A stretch of 64,000 nucleotides of DNA from Aristolochia californica (lineage: Eukaryota > Streptophyta > Magnoliopsida > Piperales > Aristolochiaceae), in NCBI GenBank assembly GCA_029961685.1, contig JARWKL010000008.1:34659619-34723618 (forward strand), written 5' to 3'. Of the stretch, positions 44,020 through 56,678 are shown piece by piece; the first letter of the stretch is position 1; the number at the start of each line of letters is the position of its first letter. Under the pieces are notes generated by a model. That model ran no database searches, was not told the DNA's origin, and worked only from the letters and a program-made list of their open reading frames with translations. A program made the translations under genes and the position numbers.

Positions 44020-47000
44020 ACTTGGTATCAAAGCAGGGTAACATGGGGGATAATATCAGTAATGAAGAAATCCAAATCAGGATACAAAAGATAGAAGATA
44101 GCCTTGAAATAGCACAACCAGTGTTGGGAAAGGTTTGTGGTTTGGAAGAAGAGATGAGTCGAGTCATTAGCATGCTATAGGAGTTGAGGACAGAGATACA
44201 TCAGAGTCCAGAGGTGAGAGAGGATGCTCAACCATATCACAGAAGAGGGGAGTAGTGGCCTGGGCGCACTACTGTCCAAGGACCTCAGTATGGAGGCACA
44301 ATCCCAAGGTACACCAAGTTAGAGTTTCCCTCTTTCAATGGTTATGTGGATCCCTTAATTTGGTTGCATAGATGTGAAAAAAATTTGTTGAACCAAGGGA
44401 CTACTGAATGGGATAAGGTGCAACTAGCCTCTTTCCATATGACAGATGAAGCCATGTTATGGGTGACTCAAGTAGAGAAAGAGAGACCGGGAATGACTTG
44501 GGGAGAATTTAAAAATCTATGCACAGTTAGATTTGGGCCTCCCGCCAATAGCAACCCTCTGGGAGAGTTAGTCCTATTGAGACAAACGGGTTCGGTGGAA
44601 TAATATCAAAAACTATTCCAACAAAAGTTGGCTCGTGCTGGTGAGAGGGTATTGGTTGACTAGCAGGTCTCCTTATTCACAACAGGTCTCAATGAGTATT
44701 TACGGCTAGAGGTAGAACTCCTTATGCCCACGGATCTAGCTCATGCCATGAATATGGCTTGAGCAATGGAACAACGACAACAGTTGCAGCAACGTAAGCC
44801 GGGTTGGTCGAGTGAGAGGAACAGTTCCTCCACGTGGCAAGGGCGCCGCTATAATTCATCTCAGGGAGCATCTACAACAACACCATCCAGACACACTCTG
44901 ACTATGACTCGGGTAGCCGATCCCCACCCTAGTAATTCCCTACCGAGCTTTATAAAAAAATTGACGAGTGTGGAGATGGCAGAGAGGCGGTCCAAAAATC
45001 TATGTTATAACTGCGATGAGAAGTATCGGGATGGACACCAATGTAAACGATTGTTTTGGCTCGAGGTGGAGGATTCAGAGGATCCAAAGGAGCCGGAGGA
45101 TATTATCGAGGAGGAACCACCAGAGATATCCTTGCATGCTATTACGGGCCAGAAATCGTCTACTACAATGCAAGTCTGAGCTCATGTCATCGACCGAGAA
45201 CTGGTGGGACTAGTCGACTCGGGGAGTACACACAATTTTCTGAGTTTGACAGCCGCACAACATCTCCAACTCCAGATACACACTCATCCGACAGCCACCG
45301 TCTCACTGGCCAATGGCGAGAAGGTCCCTAGCTACGGGATTAGTAAAGCGGTAACTTTTTCCATTGGATTTAATTCATTTAATGCAAGCGGGATTTGATA
45401 TGGTATTAGGCATTAAATGGTTACAAACGTTGGGGCCCATTCTGTGGGACTTTTTGGCTTTAACCATGAGCTTTGATTTGGCCGGAAGTCGAGTGCTCTT
45501 ACAGGACTGTCAGGTGGATAGGGCCCACCGCATGCACACTTTGCAGACACAAGAGCAGCCTGACAGTACTAGTGATGGTCTGGTTGAGGAGTTCTCTGAC
45601 CTCTTCCAGGAGCCTTCAGGGTTGCCACCCGTGAGGCACTGTGACCATAGGATCTGTCTGAAACCAGGTTCTGAGGTAGTGGTCATGCGACCATACCGTT
45701 ACCCACACCTTCAGAAGGACGAGATAGAGCGTCAGTGCCATGAGATGTTGAAACAGGGTCTTATTTGTCCCAACCGCTCCCCGTTCTCTTCACCCGTCTT
45801 ACTTGTGAAGAAACATGATGGGACATGGAGGTTTTGAGTGGATTATCGGGAGTTGAACGTGCAGACAAGTTCCCGATTCCGATAGTGGATGAGCTTCTGG
45901 ATGAGTTACATGGGTCGTGGTTATTCACTAAACTCGACCTCTGTTCGGGATACCATCAGGTCCGGATGCACCCCTCTGATATCGAGAAAACGGCGTTCCG
46001 CACGCACCATGGCCACTTTGAGTTCGTCGTCATGTCGTTCGGATTATCCAATGCACCCTCCACTTTTCAAGCTTTGATGAACGAGGTATTTAGCCCCTAT
46101 CTTCGAAAATTTGTTCTTGTATTTTTCGATGATATTTTGATATATAGCAAGTCAGTTGAGGAGCACTTGGCACACTTGAGGATTGTTTTCGACTTGTTAA
46201 GAGTACATTAGCTCTATTTGAAACATTCCAAGTGTTCTTTTGCGGCTTCACACGTGGGGTATCTGGGACACAATATCTCACATGAGGGGGTTACGGTGGA
46301 TCCCGAGAAGATTCGAGCTATTCACGAGTGGCCACAACCACAGTCGTGTTCTGCATTACGGGGTTTTCTGGGTCTTGCGGGCTACTACCGCAAATTTATT
46401 CAGAACTATGGGCTAGTGGCAGCACCATTGACGAGTTTACTCAAGAAAAATTCCTTTATTTGGAATGAGGGGGCCACCACATCGTTTGTGGCACTCAAAG
46501 CTGCCCTCGTATCCGCACCAGTATTACAACTTCCCAACTTTGACGAATTGTTCGTGGTAGAGTGTGACGCTTTGGGCGTGGGCATTGGGGCCGTTTTACA
46601 GCAGCTGCGCCATCCTATTGCGTATTTTAGCAGACAGTTGGTAGTCCGTCATCACAAGCTGGCAGCCTATGAGCTCAAATTGATGGGGTTGGCCAAAGCG
46701 GTCCAACATTGGAGGCCTTATCTCTGGGGCTGGGCTTTTCTCATACGCATGGATCACTACAGCCTTAAATTCCTACTAGAACAGTGTTTGACGACGTCGC
46801 CACAGCAGCACTGGATCAGTAAGTTGTTGGGGTTTGACTTCTCGGTGGAGTATTGTGCGGGGAGATTAAATAAGGCGGCAGATGCCTTGTCACGATGTTT
46901 TGAAGATCAGCAGTCGGTCTATTCTATCAGCCAGCCGAGATTTCTCATTCTGGACTTGGTGCGAGAGGCACATGCCACTAACCCTGCACTGCAGGAACTG

Positions 47001-48437
47001 CATCAGAAGATCTCGGAAGGGACAATGAATTTGAAGTGGTCCATCCAGGATTCACTTATTTATTACAATCAGCGGATTTTCCTTCCACCTGAGTCCGAGT
47101 TGATTCCAGCTATTCTCTCGGCCTACCATGACAGTACACACAAGGGGATCCAGAAGACCTTGCACAGAATTCGAGCTAATTTTTACTGGCAAGCCATGAA
47201 ACCCTCTATTGCGACTTATGTGGGCGACTGTCAGGTATGCCAGTGCAATAAAGCCGAGCACTTGAGTCCAGCCGGTCTTCTCCAACCTCTGGCCCTTCCT
47301 ACGCAGGTTTGGGCCGACATTTCAATGGATTTTGTGGAAGGCCTACCCCTGTCGGACGACAAATCCGTACTTTTCATAGTGGTTGATAGATTCTCCAAGT
47401 ATGGGCATTTTATACCGATGGCTCATCCGTATACAGCAACACGGGTTCCTCAGACTTTTCTGGAGAAGATAGTTTGTTTACATGGCATTCCAGAATCCAT
47501 TATGAGTGACAGAGATGCAGTTTTCATGAGTACCTTTTAGTGGGAACTGTTTCGCTTAAGTGGGACGAAATTGAAGTTCTCCTCTGCCTATCATCCACAG
47601 ACAGACGGACAGACTAAGGTGGTGAACCGCACCATCGAGATGTATCTACACTGCTTGGTGGGGGATCGTCCGCGGCAATGGGTTCAATGGCTTCCATGGG
47701 CCGAATACTGTTACAACACTTCGTTCCACTCTGCATTGCAATCCACTCCTTTCCGGGTTATATATGGTCGGGATCCACCTCGCCTTCTCTCGTACAACCC
47801 AGGTTTAACCTGCGTGGACACGATTGATCAGGCACTCATAGACCGGGATTTGCTGCTACAGAATATCACAGAATGGCTATGATGCGCCCAAGCTCGGATG
47901 AAGGATGTATACGACAGAGGCCACCGTGAGGTCTCTTTTGAGGTTGGGAAGTATGTGTGGCTACGGCTCCAGCCCTACCATCAGCAGTCTCTTGCAGGAC
48001 CTCCATGTCATAAGCTCTCGCCAAGATTTTTTGGGCCATTTCCCATTCTTCGACGCGTGGGACTAGTCACCTATCAACTCAAATTACCAGACACATCCAG
48101 AATTCACGATGTGTTTCATGTCTCTCTTTTGAAGCCGCATTCCGGAGCACAGCCTACATCCACTCCATTCCTACCACCGGTTGATCATGGAGAGGTTATT
48201 CTTAAACCAGTTGCGGTGTTACGCGCACGGCTGACCAATGACCATTGGGAGATTCTCATTCAGTGGACGGACACTGACCCCGACGCTACAACATGGGAAC
48301 GTGTGGATATCCTCAAACAAGTCTACCCAGCTTTTGAGCTTGAGGACAAGCTCTTTCTCCATGGGGAGGTAGATGTTGTGGACTCAATAGCACACCGAGT
48401 CACACAACGAAGAAGACAACAACAACTCACTCAATAG
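43983..48437 (+). pseudogene. Gyp-2 gag-pol (stops and two compensating deletions)
   Basis: The frame is open from inside the 5' LTR (RRVTRSM at 43983-44003), through the primer site, into a helical gag segment (IQKIEDSLEIAQPVLGKV), capsid (44346-44760), zinc knuckle CYNCDEKYRDGHQCKRLF (45003), protease DSGST (45216), RT FFDD (46122-46133), RNase H, integrase (about 47100-47660) and chromodomain-like end (48215-48365), to TAG 48435 inside the 3' LTR. A deletion near 45395 shifts the frame and one near 45862 restores it. In-frame stops include 44178, 44601, 44760, 45177, 45835, 46209, 47538 and 47880. Confidence 0.92.
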
Positions 48438-49256
48438 GATTTAATTCTTATATTTCTTTGAGTAGGATTTATTTCTTATATTGTTTTAAGTAGGAGTTAT
48501 TTCTAATTACTTTATATGTAAGGGCATTATGGGGAATTATTGTAAGCCTAACCCTAAAACTCCTTGACGTGACCTATTTAAGGGAAAGGTATGAATGAAA
48601 TAGGTAAGCTTTGAGATTTTAGTATAACCTAGTCTAAACAGGTTGAGATCACCTCTTGATCTCGAATTTAGGGTTTACTCCAAAAATCCAACCTATCCTT
48701 CACCCCCATTGCCATCCATCTTCACCCAAATTCATCCTTCATCATCCATACTAAGAAGAGGAGCTTCCTGCCCCTTTTCCAAGCCCAAAGAGAGGGTTCT
48801 CCCTCTTCATCAACGTCAGCCACCATCAAGGGGTCTAACCCTCTTCACTAGATGCAAATGGGGATTTTTCTGGTCATTCACATGAAGGAAATTAACTGTT
48901 GTTCCTAAGCTTGGAGCCAGCAAGGAAAGAGAGGATAATCATTCATGCACGTGGGCCAAGGCTTGCTACAAGCCAGGTGTACATAGCTTGCCTTGCTACA
49001 ACCAAATCAGGGTTGAAACCCTGATTTCCGTGAGAAGAAAAAGGTATTCTCCTTACTTTATTCTGGTCAACATTGATGGCTTAATTTCATATATTTAGCA
49101 ATCAAGATATTGTATCCATCAAGTCTTGTCCACATGAGAGAAAACTAGCAAGGAAGATTTTTTTTTACACTCATACCGAGTCCAGCAACTCAGTACCAGT
49201 GCTGGATTCACAAATCCCACGTCGTGTTACTCGATCCATGACTTGGGACTGTAACA
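48374..49256 (+). repeat. Gyp-2 3' LTR
   Basis: This 883-bp LTR ends ACTTGGGACTGTAACA. It includes the last 64 bases of the pol frame (ending LTQ, stop). The inverted duplicate is 20220-21103. Confidence 0.93.
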
Positions 49257-49844
49257 AGGATCCACCATGAGGATGTGGGATGCCAAGAAGAGTCCTCATC
49301 CAAGCTAGTATGAGTTAAGTTAAGAAGATAAGAAGCACAAACTGAAATGAGTTAGAAGACTTGAAGATCAAGTGGGACCCAGAAAGATACCACCAGTTGG
49401 AATCTTATCAATACGAGCTAGAAGATCACGTGGGAGTCACAAGGATAAGGCCACAAAGTCACCTCCTCCCTTATTTCCACGTTATTGAAGAAGAGTTATA
49501 GTTCAACTTATATTAGAACTCTATTAGATTGTTATGCATTCAAGATAGACTTATCTTAGCGAGTTAGAGTTGGAATGTAATTAGGAGATTTAAAGGTTAA
49601 TTGTATAAAGACTCTATCACTTCCTCTACAATAAATAGAGGTATTGTAATTCAGAATTAATTAATTTCTATAATTTTCTCTTGAGTAAATCTCTCTCTCT
49701 CTCTTTGCTTGGTGTACACCTTGTTCCTCTTCTCTTCTTCTCTCTACCCGAGAGCCGTCTTCCCCTTTTCTCCTTTTTTTCTTTCTCTCTTCCCTTGCTT
49801 GGAATATTGGAAAAGGGATCTTAAATTCAACATGGTATCAGAGC

Positions 49845-52800
49845 ATTAAATTTAGGATCCTTACATAAAAACGAATGCTCTAATAAAATATGATCAACAC
49901 CACTCATAGAAGGCTCTTTGTAAAGGAAGATAAAAAAGCTTGAGATAAGTTCCTTCAATATTTTTTTTATTACTTCATGTTACTGGTTTCCAGATTTAGA
50001 AGAAGATTTAAAGATGCGTATGTGAATATTTTCATCTTATGAGATTGTGGATATGAATACCTCTCGATCTAGAAGAAGCTATCAAAGCAGTTTTGTTGAT
50101 TTGAAATTTTTGTTAACCGAGACCAGTCCATGATCAAATTGTTGAAATATTTTTTCTTTAGGGAACAAGATTCCCATGATATAGAAGATTGATATTGAGT
50201 CTATTATGAGTAGTTATTTGCTCAGAAAAAAATCAGAATAATGATTGTTTAGCATCAATGGTAAATTTTTCCATGCACCAAGTTGTTTGAAGAATACTAC
50301 TTGGATATTTTGATTAGAATTTTTTGAAGAATTATTTTCGTTGAAGTGCCTATTATGGGTAAAGAAAATGTGAGTAGCAAAGGTGGTTACTCAGAATTAC
50401 CACAATACCCTTACGAAGGGTATCAAATTTTATGAGTTGGTCCACATCGATTTGGAGATCAAAGGACCTACTTAGTCATCTCACCAACCATGGACCACCT
50501 ATTGATCAAGATGACATTTTTTTTATAACAAATGGTTAAAAAATGATACCATTGTCATTAGTTGGCTAATCAAAAGCATGGGAAAATTGTGGAAAGAATG
50601 CACTCATTGTGGGAGATATGGCCACTAAATCGATACATGCTATTACAAGGAAAGGAGTTACTGTGAAAAAATGGTCACTATGGAGAAATATGTTATAATG
50701 CCAATGACAAATAAAACTTGACAAAGGCTAATCAAGCCTTGGTAGGTGATAGAAAGGAGGATCAGCCCACAAAAACAACTAAAAAGAAAAATTTTACTTA
50801 TAAGAATATGAGTTATTTCAGAAAATGATGGGTTCTTCTCGAAGTTCCTCATTAAATACCGTTGCCACCACTGCTTCAGGTATGCTATTTGCCTCGTCTA
50901 CATCCTGGATAATTGACTCAGGAGCCTCCGAGCATCTTACAGGTAACAGACATTTATTACATTCTGTATCTCCGTGTCTTTCACATAAGTTTGTTAACAT
51001 AGCTGACAGTTCTCAAACCAAGGTTCAAGGGAAATGATCCACCTCCGTTACACCATCCCTTTCGCTCACCGATATTCTATTTGTTCCTACCCTCCCTTTG
51101 AATCTGCTATCTTTTAGTCAGTTGACAAAGTATTTTAATTGCTCTATCACCTTCTCACCCATTTCGTGTGTATTTCAGGATCTTATAACGAAGCAGGTGA
51201 TTGGTGGAGGCCGTGAACAAGGGGGATATACTACCTGGATGTGCCAAAAATAAATATTGTTTCCACCGGTGAAAGTGAAACAGGGCTATGGCACAACCGG
51301 TTGGGACATCCATCTTCACAACCTCTTAATTATATGTTTCCTACTCTTAAAATCAGGTCCGAATTTCATTGTGAAGTTTGTCAACTAAGTAAACATCAAA
51401 GGAGTACATACTCACCTCGTCCGGAAGTCAAAAGTATTACTTCGTTTTCATTAATTCATATTGATGTATGGGGACCCTTGAGCGTCTAAAATATTTCTCA
51501 AGTCTGGTATTTTATTACATTTATTGATGATTTCACTCGTTCCACTTGGTTGTTTCTATTTAAGGAGCGTTCTGAGATACCATTAATTTTTAAGTCTTTT
51601 CATGCTATGATACTAACTCAGTTTGGTCAAAACATAAAAATACTTCGGTCGGATAATGCCAAAGAATACATTTCCAAATAACTTGACTCCTTTTGTCAAG
51701 AAAATTGCATTATCCATCAAACATCATGTGCCTACACTCCTCAACAAAATGGTGTGGCCGAACGGAAAAATCGTCATTTTCTTGAGAGAGTGAGAGGTTT
51801 CTTATATGTCATGAAAGTTCCATACTTTTATTGGCCTCATGCAATCTTGACCGCATGCTTTCTTATAAATCGTCTACCATCTTCCATTCTTGGTAATAAA
51901 TCTCCTTACTCTATATTGTTACCAAATGATGATCCATTTTCACTACCCTTGAAAATCTTCGGGTTTCAATGTTTTGTCCATATTTCCTCCCCAAAACACA
52001 GTAAACTTGATCCCAAATCTATCAAGTGTATCTTTCTAGGATCTCTCATACACAAAAGGCTTATGTTTGTTATAATTCCACTCTTCATCATTTACTTGTG
52101 TCCGGGGATGTCACATTTTTTGAAGACTGTCCATACTATTATGACAATGCACCTCCAGGTTTATCTTCAGTACCAGGTTCTCCTCGACCGGTTGTGCCCC
52201 ATGCTACAGAAACTTCTCAGCCCCCAGAAACACTGGCTGACACCACACTTTCTGAGTTTATAGATCCCACTGAGGTAAGTTCATCTTCTCCAATTTTTTT
52301 TGGCGAACAATATGATACTCGTCCTAGCGCTCAAATAAAAGAACCCTCTACGTCTCATGCCATATTAAATTTTGTGTCTCATCATCGTTTGTCCCCTGCA
52401 TGTTGTCAAATTATCTCTGCTATTTCTTCCATATCAGTACCACAGTCCTATCAGGAGGCTCTCAAACATCCAGGGTGGAAGGCAGCAATGGATGAAGAAA
52501 TGCAGGTCCTTTATGAAAATCATACATGACTCTAGTCCCACTTCTATTAGATAAAAAACATGTCGTTGCAAATGGGTGTTTACTATGAAACACAATCAGG
52601 CTGGGTCTATGGCTCGGCTGAAGGCTCGCCTCATGGCTAAGGCTATACACAATGTTATGGAATTGATTATGAGGAAACCTTCTCTCCAGTGGCAAAAATG
52701 AGCTCGGTACATGTGTTATTATCTCTGGCAGCTAACTCTTCCTGGCAGGTATATCAACTTGATGTGAAAAATGCATTTCTCAATGGGGACATCAAAGAAG

Positions 52801-53864
52801 AAATTTATATGCAACCACCACCTGGGTATGTGGTTGAGGGGGAGTCAGTATGTCGACTAAAAAAATCTTTGTAAGGTCTAAAACAGTCCCCTCATGCATG
52901 CTTTGAGAAATTTATTCAATCCCTCATACGGGCAGAATTTTACAGATGCTCTAGAGATCACTCAGTTTTTATTAAAAACACACCTAGAGGCAAGGTAATT
53001 ATGGCAGTATATGTTGATGATATCATTTTAACTAGTAGTGATTCTGAGGGCTTCCAGGAAACAAAAGAAAAAATATGTGCTGAATTCAATACAAAGGATC
53101 TAGGACTACTAAAATATTTTTGGGTATTGAAGTATTACAATCTAGACATGGGATTGTGCTATCCCAAAGGAAGTATGACCTTGATCTACAAGAGGAGACA
53201 GGAATGCTGGGATGCAAACCAACAGACACTCCTATGGACTCAAATACAAAATTATGTGCACATTCTGGAAAAGATGTAGATATCGAGAAATATCAGAGAC
53301 TAGTGGGAAGACTTATTTACCTATGTGTAACAAGGCCAGATATATCATATGCAGTAAGTGTGGTGAGTCAATATATGCACAAACCACAACTTAGACATTG
53401 GCAAGCACTTGAAACGATATTACGATATCTAAAAGGAGCTCCAAGAATATGGCTTCTCTATAAAAATCATGGTCACTACAACATCGAAGGATTCTCAGAT
53501 GCAGACTGGGCCGGATCCCCGGAGGACAGGAAATCTACTTCAGGATTTTGTACGACGGTTGGAGGGAATTTGGTTACATGGAGAAGCAAGAAGAAAAATA
53601 TAGTAGCACGGTCTAGTGCAGAAATAGAATACAGAAGCTCTGATGGATCTATTTTGTGATAATCAAGAAGCTATACACATTACATCGAATCCAGTCTTCC
53701 ATGAAAGAATAAAGCATATTGAAGTGGACTGCCATTTTATACGAGAAAATTTCCAAGTGGGACTTTTATCTCTAGAGCATATATCAGCACAAAGTCAAGT
53801 TGCAGATATTCTCAGCAAGCCAGTCACTCACAAGATGTTTTCTCACCCCCAGCTTGAGGGGGAG
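49845..53864 (+). pseudogene. Cop-A right copy gag-pol (broken)
   Basis: Gag is badly decayed; its zinc knuckle is readable near 50596 (ECTHCGRYGH, stop, IDTC). Protease has intact DSGAS at about 50914. Integrase: LWHNRLGHP and CEVCQLSKH (51286-51396), IDVWGP (51460), RSDNAKEY (about 51650), NGVAERKNRH (about 51750). RT: QVYQLDVKNAFLNGDIKEEI and YVDD at 53008-53019. RNase H: SDADWAGSPEDRKSTSGFC, then a deletion of about 40 residues near 53634, then [19 protein letters not shown] to the LTR. Frameshifts near 52060, 52520 and 53130, and many stops. Confidence 0.9.
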
Positions 53865-54476
53865 TGTTACAATGTGGGACCCACCATGATGCACGAGCTC
53901 GTGGAACCCACCATAAGGACGTGGGATGCCAAGAAGAGTCCTCATTCAAGCTAGCATGAGTTAAGTTAAGAAGATAAGAAGCACAAGCTGAAATGAGTTC
54001 GAAGACTTGAAGATCAAGTGGGACCCAAAAAGATACCACTTGTTGGAATCTTATTAATATGAGTTGGAAGATCATGTGGGACCCATAAGGATAAGGCCAC
54101 AAGCTCACGTCCTCCCTTATTTCCACGTTATTGAAGAAGAGTTATAGTTCAACTTATATTAGAACTCTATTAGGTTGTGTTATCCTTTCAAGATAGACTT
54201 ATCTTCGAGAGTTAGAGTTGGAATGTAATTAGGATATTTAAAGGTTAATAGTATAAGGATTCTATCACTTCCTCTACTATAAATAGAGGTCTTGTAATTC
54301 AGAATTAATTAAGTTCTACAATTTTCTCTTGAGTAAATCTCTCTCTCTTTGCTTGGCGCACACCTTGTTCCTCTTCTCTTCTTCTCTCTACCCGAGAACC
54401 TTCTTCCCCTTTTCTCTTTTTTTTCTTTCTCTCTTCCCTTGCTTGGAATATTGGAAAAGGGATACTAAATTCAACA
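53865..54476 (+). repeat. Cop-A right copy 3' LTR
   Basis: This 612-bp LTR runs TGTTACAATGTGGGACCC to GATACTAAATTCAACA. TATA box TATAAATAG at 54278-54286 would give a start about 30 bp downstream. It is the inverted duplicate of 14976-15587. Confidence 0.92.
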
Positions 54477-55199
54477 AAGAGTCATCTCATAGATGACATT
54501 GATGTAATTAGATTAAAGTTCCAGGGTTAAAACCCTAAACCCTAAGTTCAGGGGTATTATTGTAATATTGTAGTTTCATTAATCTATAAATAAAGCTTGA
54601 GGGGGAGGGTTAGGACATCAAATCCATAACCTCTTCTTCCTCAGGTTTTCTCTCTCTCCATTTTTTTCCATGACCTAAATTCATGGAGTCCTGAAAATCA
54701 ACATGGTATCAAAGCTTTGATTTTCAGGATTCCGACTATGGGTTTTCAAGTTTCATTCTCCTCCTTTGTTAGAATTTTTTTCATTTATCTCTTAGTCTCG
54801 TGCATTGTTTTTTTTTTTTTTTTTGCTTCGTTTGATTAAATTGTATTGCCTTCCTCTTCATTATCACTGCCATCAATTAAAATTTTGATAGTGTCCGAGG
54901 CCGCTTAGTTTGATCCAACATATCACCAGATCAATGTTTTTTTGGTTTCTTCTCTCTCTCTTCAACATGGAGACGAGAGTAATTTTTATTCATGTAAGCT
55001 CTCTGTCTGGTCCGAAGGAGAGTTTAACTGAAGCGAGAGAGCGAGCCTGAGCAAGTTTTGATGTCTCCTCTTGGTCAACGGTGGACAGTGGGAAAAGATA
55101 AATACCAGAGACCCAAATTGCGCTGACATTGGTTTGATTTTCTTTGTGGCGTTGGCTTGAATTTGATCGGAAGCTTGTCAAATTATTTTATTTCTGAGA

Positions 55200-56124
55200 T
55201 GTTGGAAGATGGGCTCCAACCCACACTACCAAGGACGGTCAACATATCTAAGAGTATTATAAGATGGGCCACACGACCAAGGAAAGCCCACAAGATAGGC
55301 CCAAGCCCATAAGAAGTAGGACCCACCATGATTACCACGAGCTGGCATCCTTATCACATAAGTTGGAAGATCAAGAAGGACTCACAAAGGTATCTTTATC
55401 TTATGGTCACATCCTAGAAGATTTCTAGTTAGAGTTAAATTTGTCTTTTATCTATATTAAGTTATTTAATTATGCTATGACTTATCTTTAAGTGTTAGAG
55501 TTTGGGTGTAATTGGGAGAAAGGTAGTTTTATTATAATTAGACTCTACTACCTTCCTCTATTATAAATAGTGGTTTATGTAATCTGATTACAACAAGTCA
55601 ATGAAGTATTTCTCTTTTTCATAAATTCAACATGGTATTAGAGCAGGTTCTATGAGTTGACTTGGTCAACCCACTGAGATAATGAGATTCTTTTCTCGAA
55701 ACCCTAAACCCAAAGTCTAGGTTCGTAGTTATTTTTTTTCAGTCCCTAAACCTGTAGTTTGCTTTGAATTTTCACCTCTATAATGAGGTTTATATTTTAA
55801 AATATATATTTATGGAACAATATTTGAGTCTAATTTCAAATGAAAATGATTTTTTTCCAATCAGAGTTATGTACAGAGAGATATCAATATTTGAATGAGC
55901 GAAGGTCAGATTACAAAACAGGTTCAAGCAGCAGCAGAATGCTTTCGATTCCAAGGTATTTTATGCTCTCAAGAACTAGACTTTATGTAAAGAAATATAT
56001 ATCAAAAGAAATATTTTTAAGTCTATTCTTTTGTATATTCAACCAATTTTTTTATCTGAGTTATCTACAAAGATAAATCGATATTTGAAGCAGCAAAGGT
56101 CATATTGCAAAAGACGTTCGAGCA
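55200..56124 (+). mobile_element. Cop-C right copy, 5' LTR and leader only
   Basis: LTR 55200-55632 (TGTTGGAAGATGGGC to AAATTCAACA), preceded by TGAGA (55195-55199), the complement of the TCTCA duplication of the left copy. Primer-binding site TGGTATTAGAGC at 55633-55644. The leader matches the left copy until GAGCA at 56124 and then becomes unrelated DNA, so the element's 3' part is missing. Confidence 0.88.
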
Positions 56125-56678
56125 ACCTCTCCTTAAAAGCTTGTTTTTTGTGCTTTCTCCATGCTATGCAAGGAGGACGGTTTTCATTCAAGGAAAGCTC
56201 TCCCTTTTTTGCATCTTTTATCTCAACAACTTTTCTCAATTGATAAATTTTTTCCAGCCCTGAAATATCTAACAAAATTATGGGAAATTTCTTTTTTTTT
56301 TCTCTTTCGAAACTTGTCTTTTCTCTATGGTTGAATTACTTCTTTAGTTATGATGTTTCCCTTCGAGTTCTTTGTATTCCTTAAGGGAAATTTCCTAAAT
56401 TAAAACCCAGATTTGGTGGGCTACTATTTGAGGCACAATCTTGTTGTTTTTGCAAAGGGAAAAAAGGGAAACTTCCCATCATTCGATTTCCTTTATTAAG
56501 TTTTTATGCTCAATATGTGGTCTCTTAGACTTTTTACCCTTTCCTTTTTAAGAGATCATTATTTGAATTACCTTCACTCATGTTCCCTTGTTTTCTTTTG
56601 CTTAATACAGCAAATAAACCTTCCTTTTTTAGAACTTTCCATATTTGATCTCTTAGAATTGTTTTTTCCTTAAGAGAT
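56125..56678 (+). other. Non-coding segment, possibly Cop-E leader
   Basis: AT-rich and pyrimidine-rich DNA with no domain and no match to Cop-C. It is separated from the Cop-E gag start only by the Cop-D insertion. Joining TTAAGAGAT (56678) to CATTGATTGAG (59134) restores a continuous sequence reaching ATG 59162. It could thus be the untranslated leader of Cop-E; no primer-binding site was found. Confidence 0.4.

Larger units (their letters stand above)
43137..49256 (+). mobile_element. Gyp-2 complete element, Ty3/gypsy chromovirus-like
   Basis: This 6120-bp element has 883-bp LTRs at 43137-44019 and 48374-49256 and target duplication AGGAC (43132-43136) / AGGAT (49257-49261), one change. 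Primer-binding site TGGTATCAAAGC at 44023-44034; polypurine tract ATGGGGAGGTAGA before 48374. LTRs differ by about 3% by eye. It sits inside the Cop-A 5' LTR, so it is the youngest layer of this stack. Confidence 0.95.
43094..54476 (+). mobile_element. Cop-A right copy, Ty1/copia (Ale/Ivana-like), with Gyp-2 in its 5' LTR
   Basis: 5' LTR is 43094-43136 plus 49257-49832, primer-binding site 49833-49844 (TGGTATCAGAGC), internal to 53864, 3' LTR 53865-54476. The target duplication is AAGAT (43089-43093) / AAGAG (54477-54481), one change, in the Cop-B LTR. The two LTRs differ by about 8% by eye. The polypurine tract GCTTGAGGGGGAG abuts the 3' LTR. Confidence 0.94.
42898..55199 (+). mobile_element. 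Cop-B copy R (5' LTR and leader), split by Cop-A
   Basis: LTR halves 42898-43093 and 54477-54703 join to a normal 5' LTR of about 420 bp (TGTTGGAAGAAAGAGCCC to GTCCTGAAAATCAACA). The primer-binding site TGGTATCAAAGC is at 54704-54715 and the leader runs 54716-55199. Cop-A lies between the halves. Cop-C interrupts the leader at 55200. A TATA box (CTATAAATAAAG) is near 54584. The 3' end is lost beyond the 56124 breakpoint. Confidence 0.88.
48118..56124. repeat. Right arm of the 8-kb inverted duplication
   Basis: This is the reverse complement of 13316-21359. The inner end lies in Gyp-2 pol (CATGTCTCTCTTTTG); the outer end lies in the Cop-C leader (GACGTTCGAGCA). The right arm keeps the intact Gyp-2 insertion and both Cop-A target duplicates, so it preserves the original stack at its inner end. 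The left arm preserves the complete Cop-C at the other. Confidence 0.92.

Noticed and set aside
54520..54545. Telomere-like CCCTAAA repeats
   Set aside because: Only about two units occur (AAACCCTAAACCCTAAG), and the same stretch is a fixed part of every Cop-B LTR in the window.
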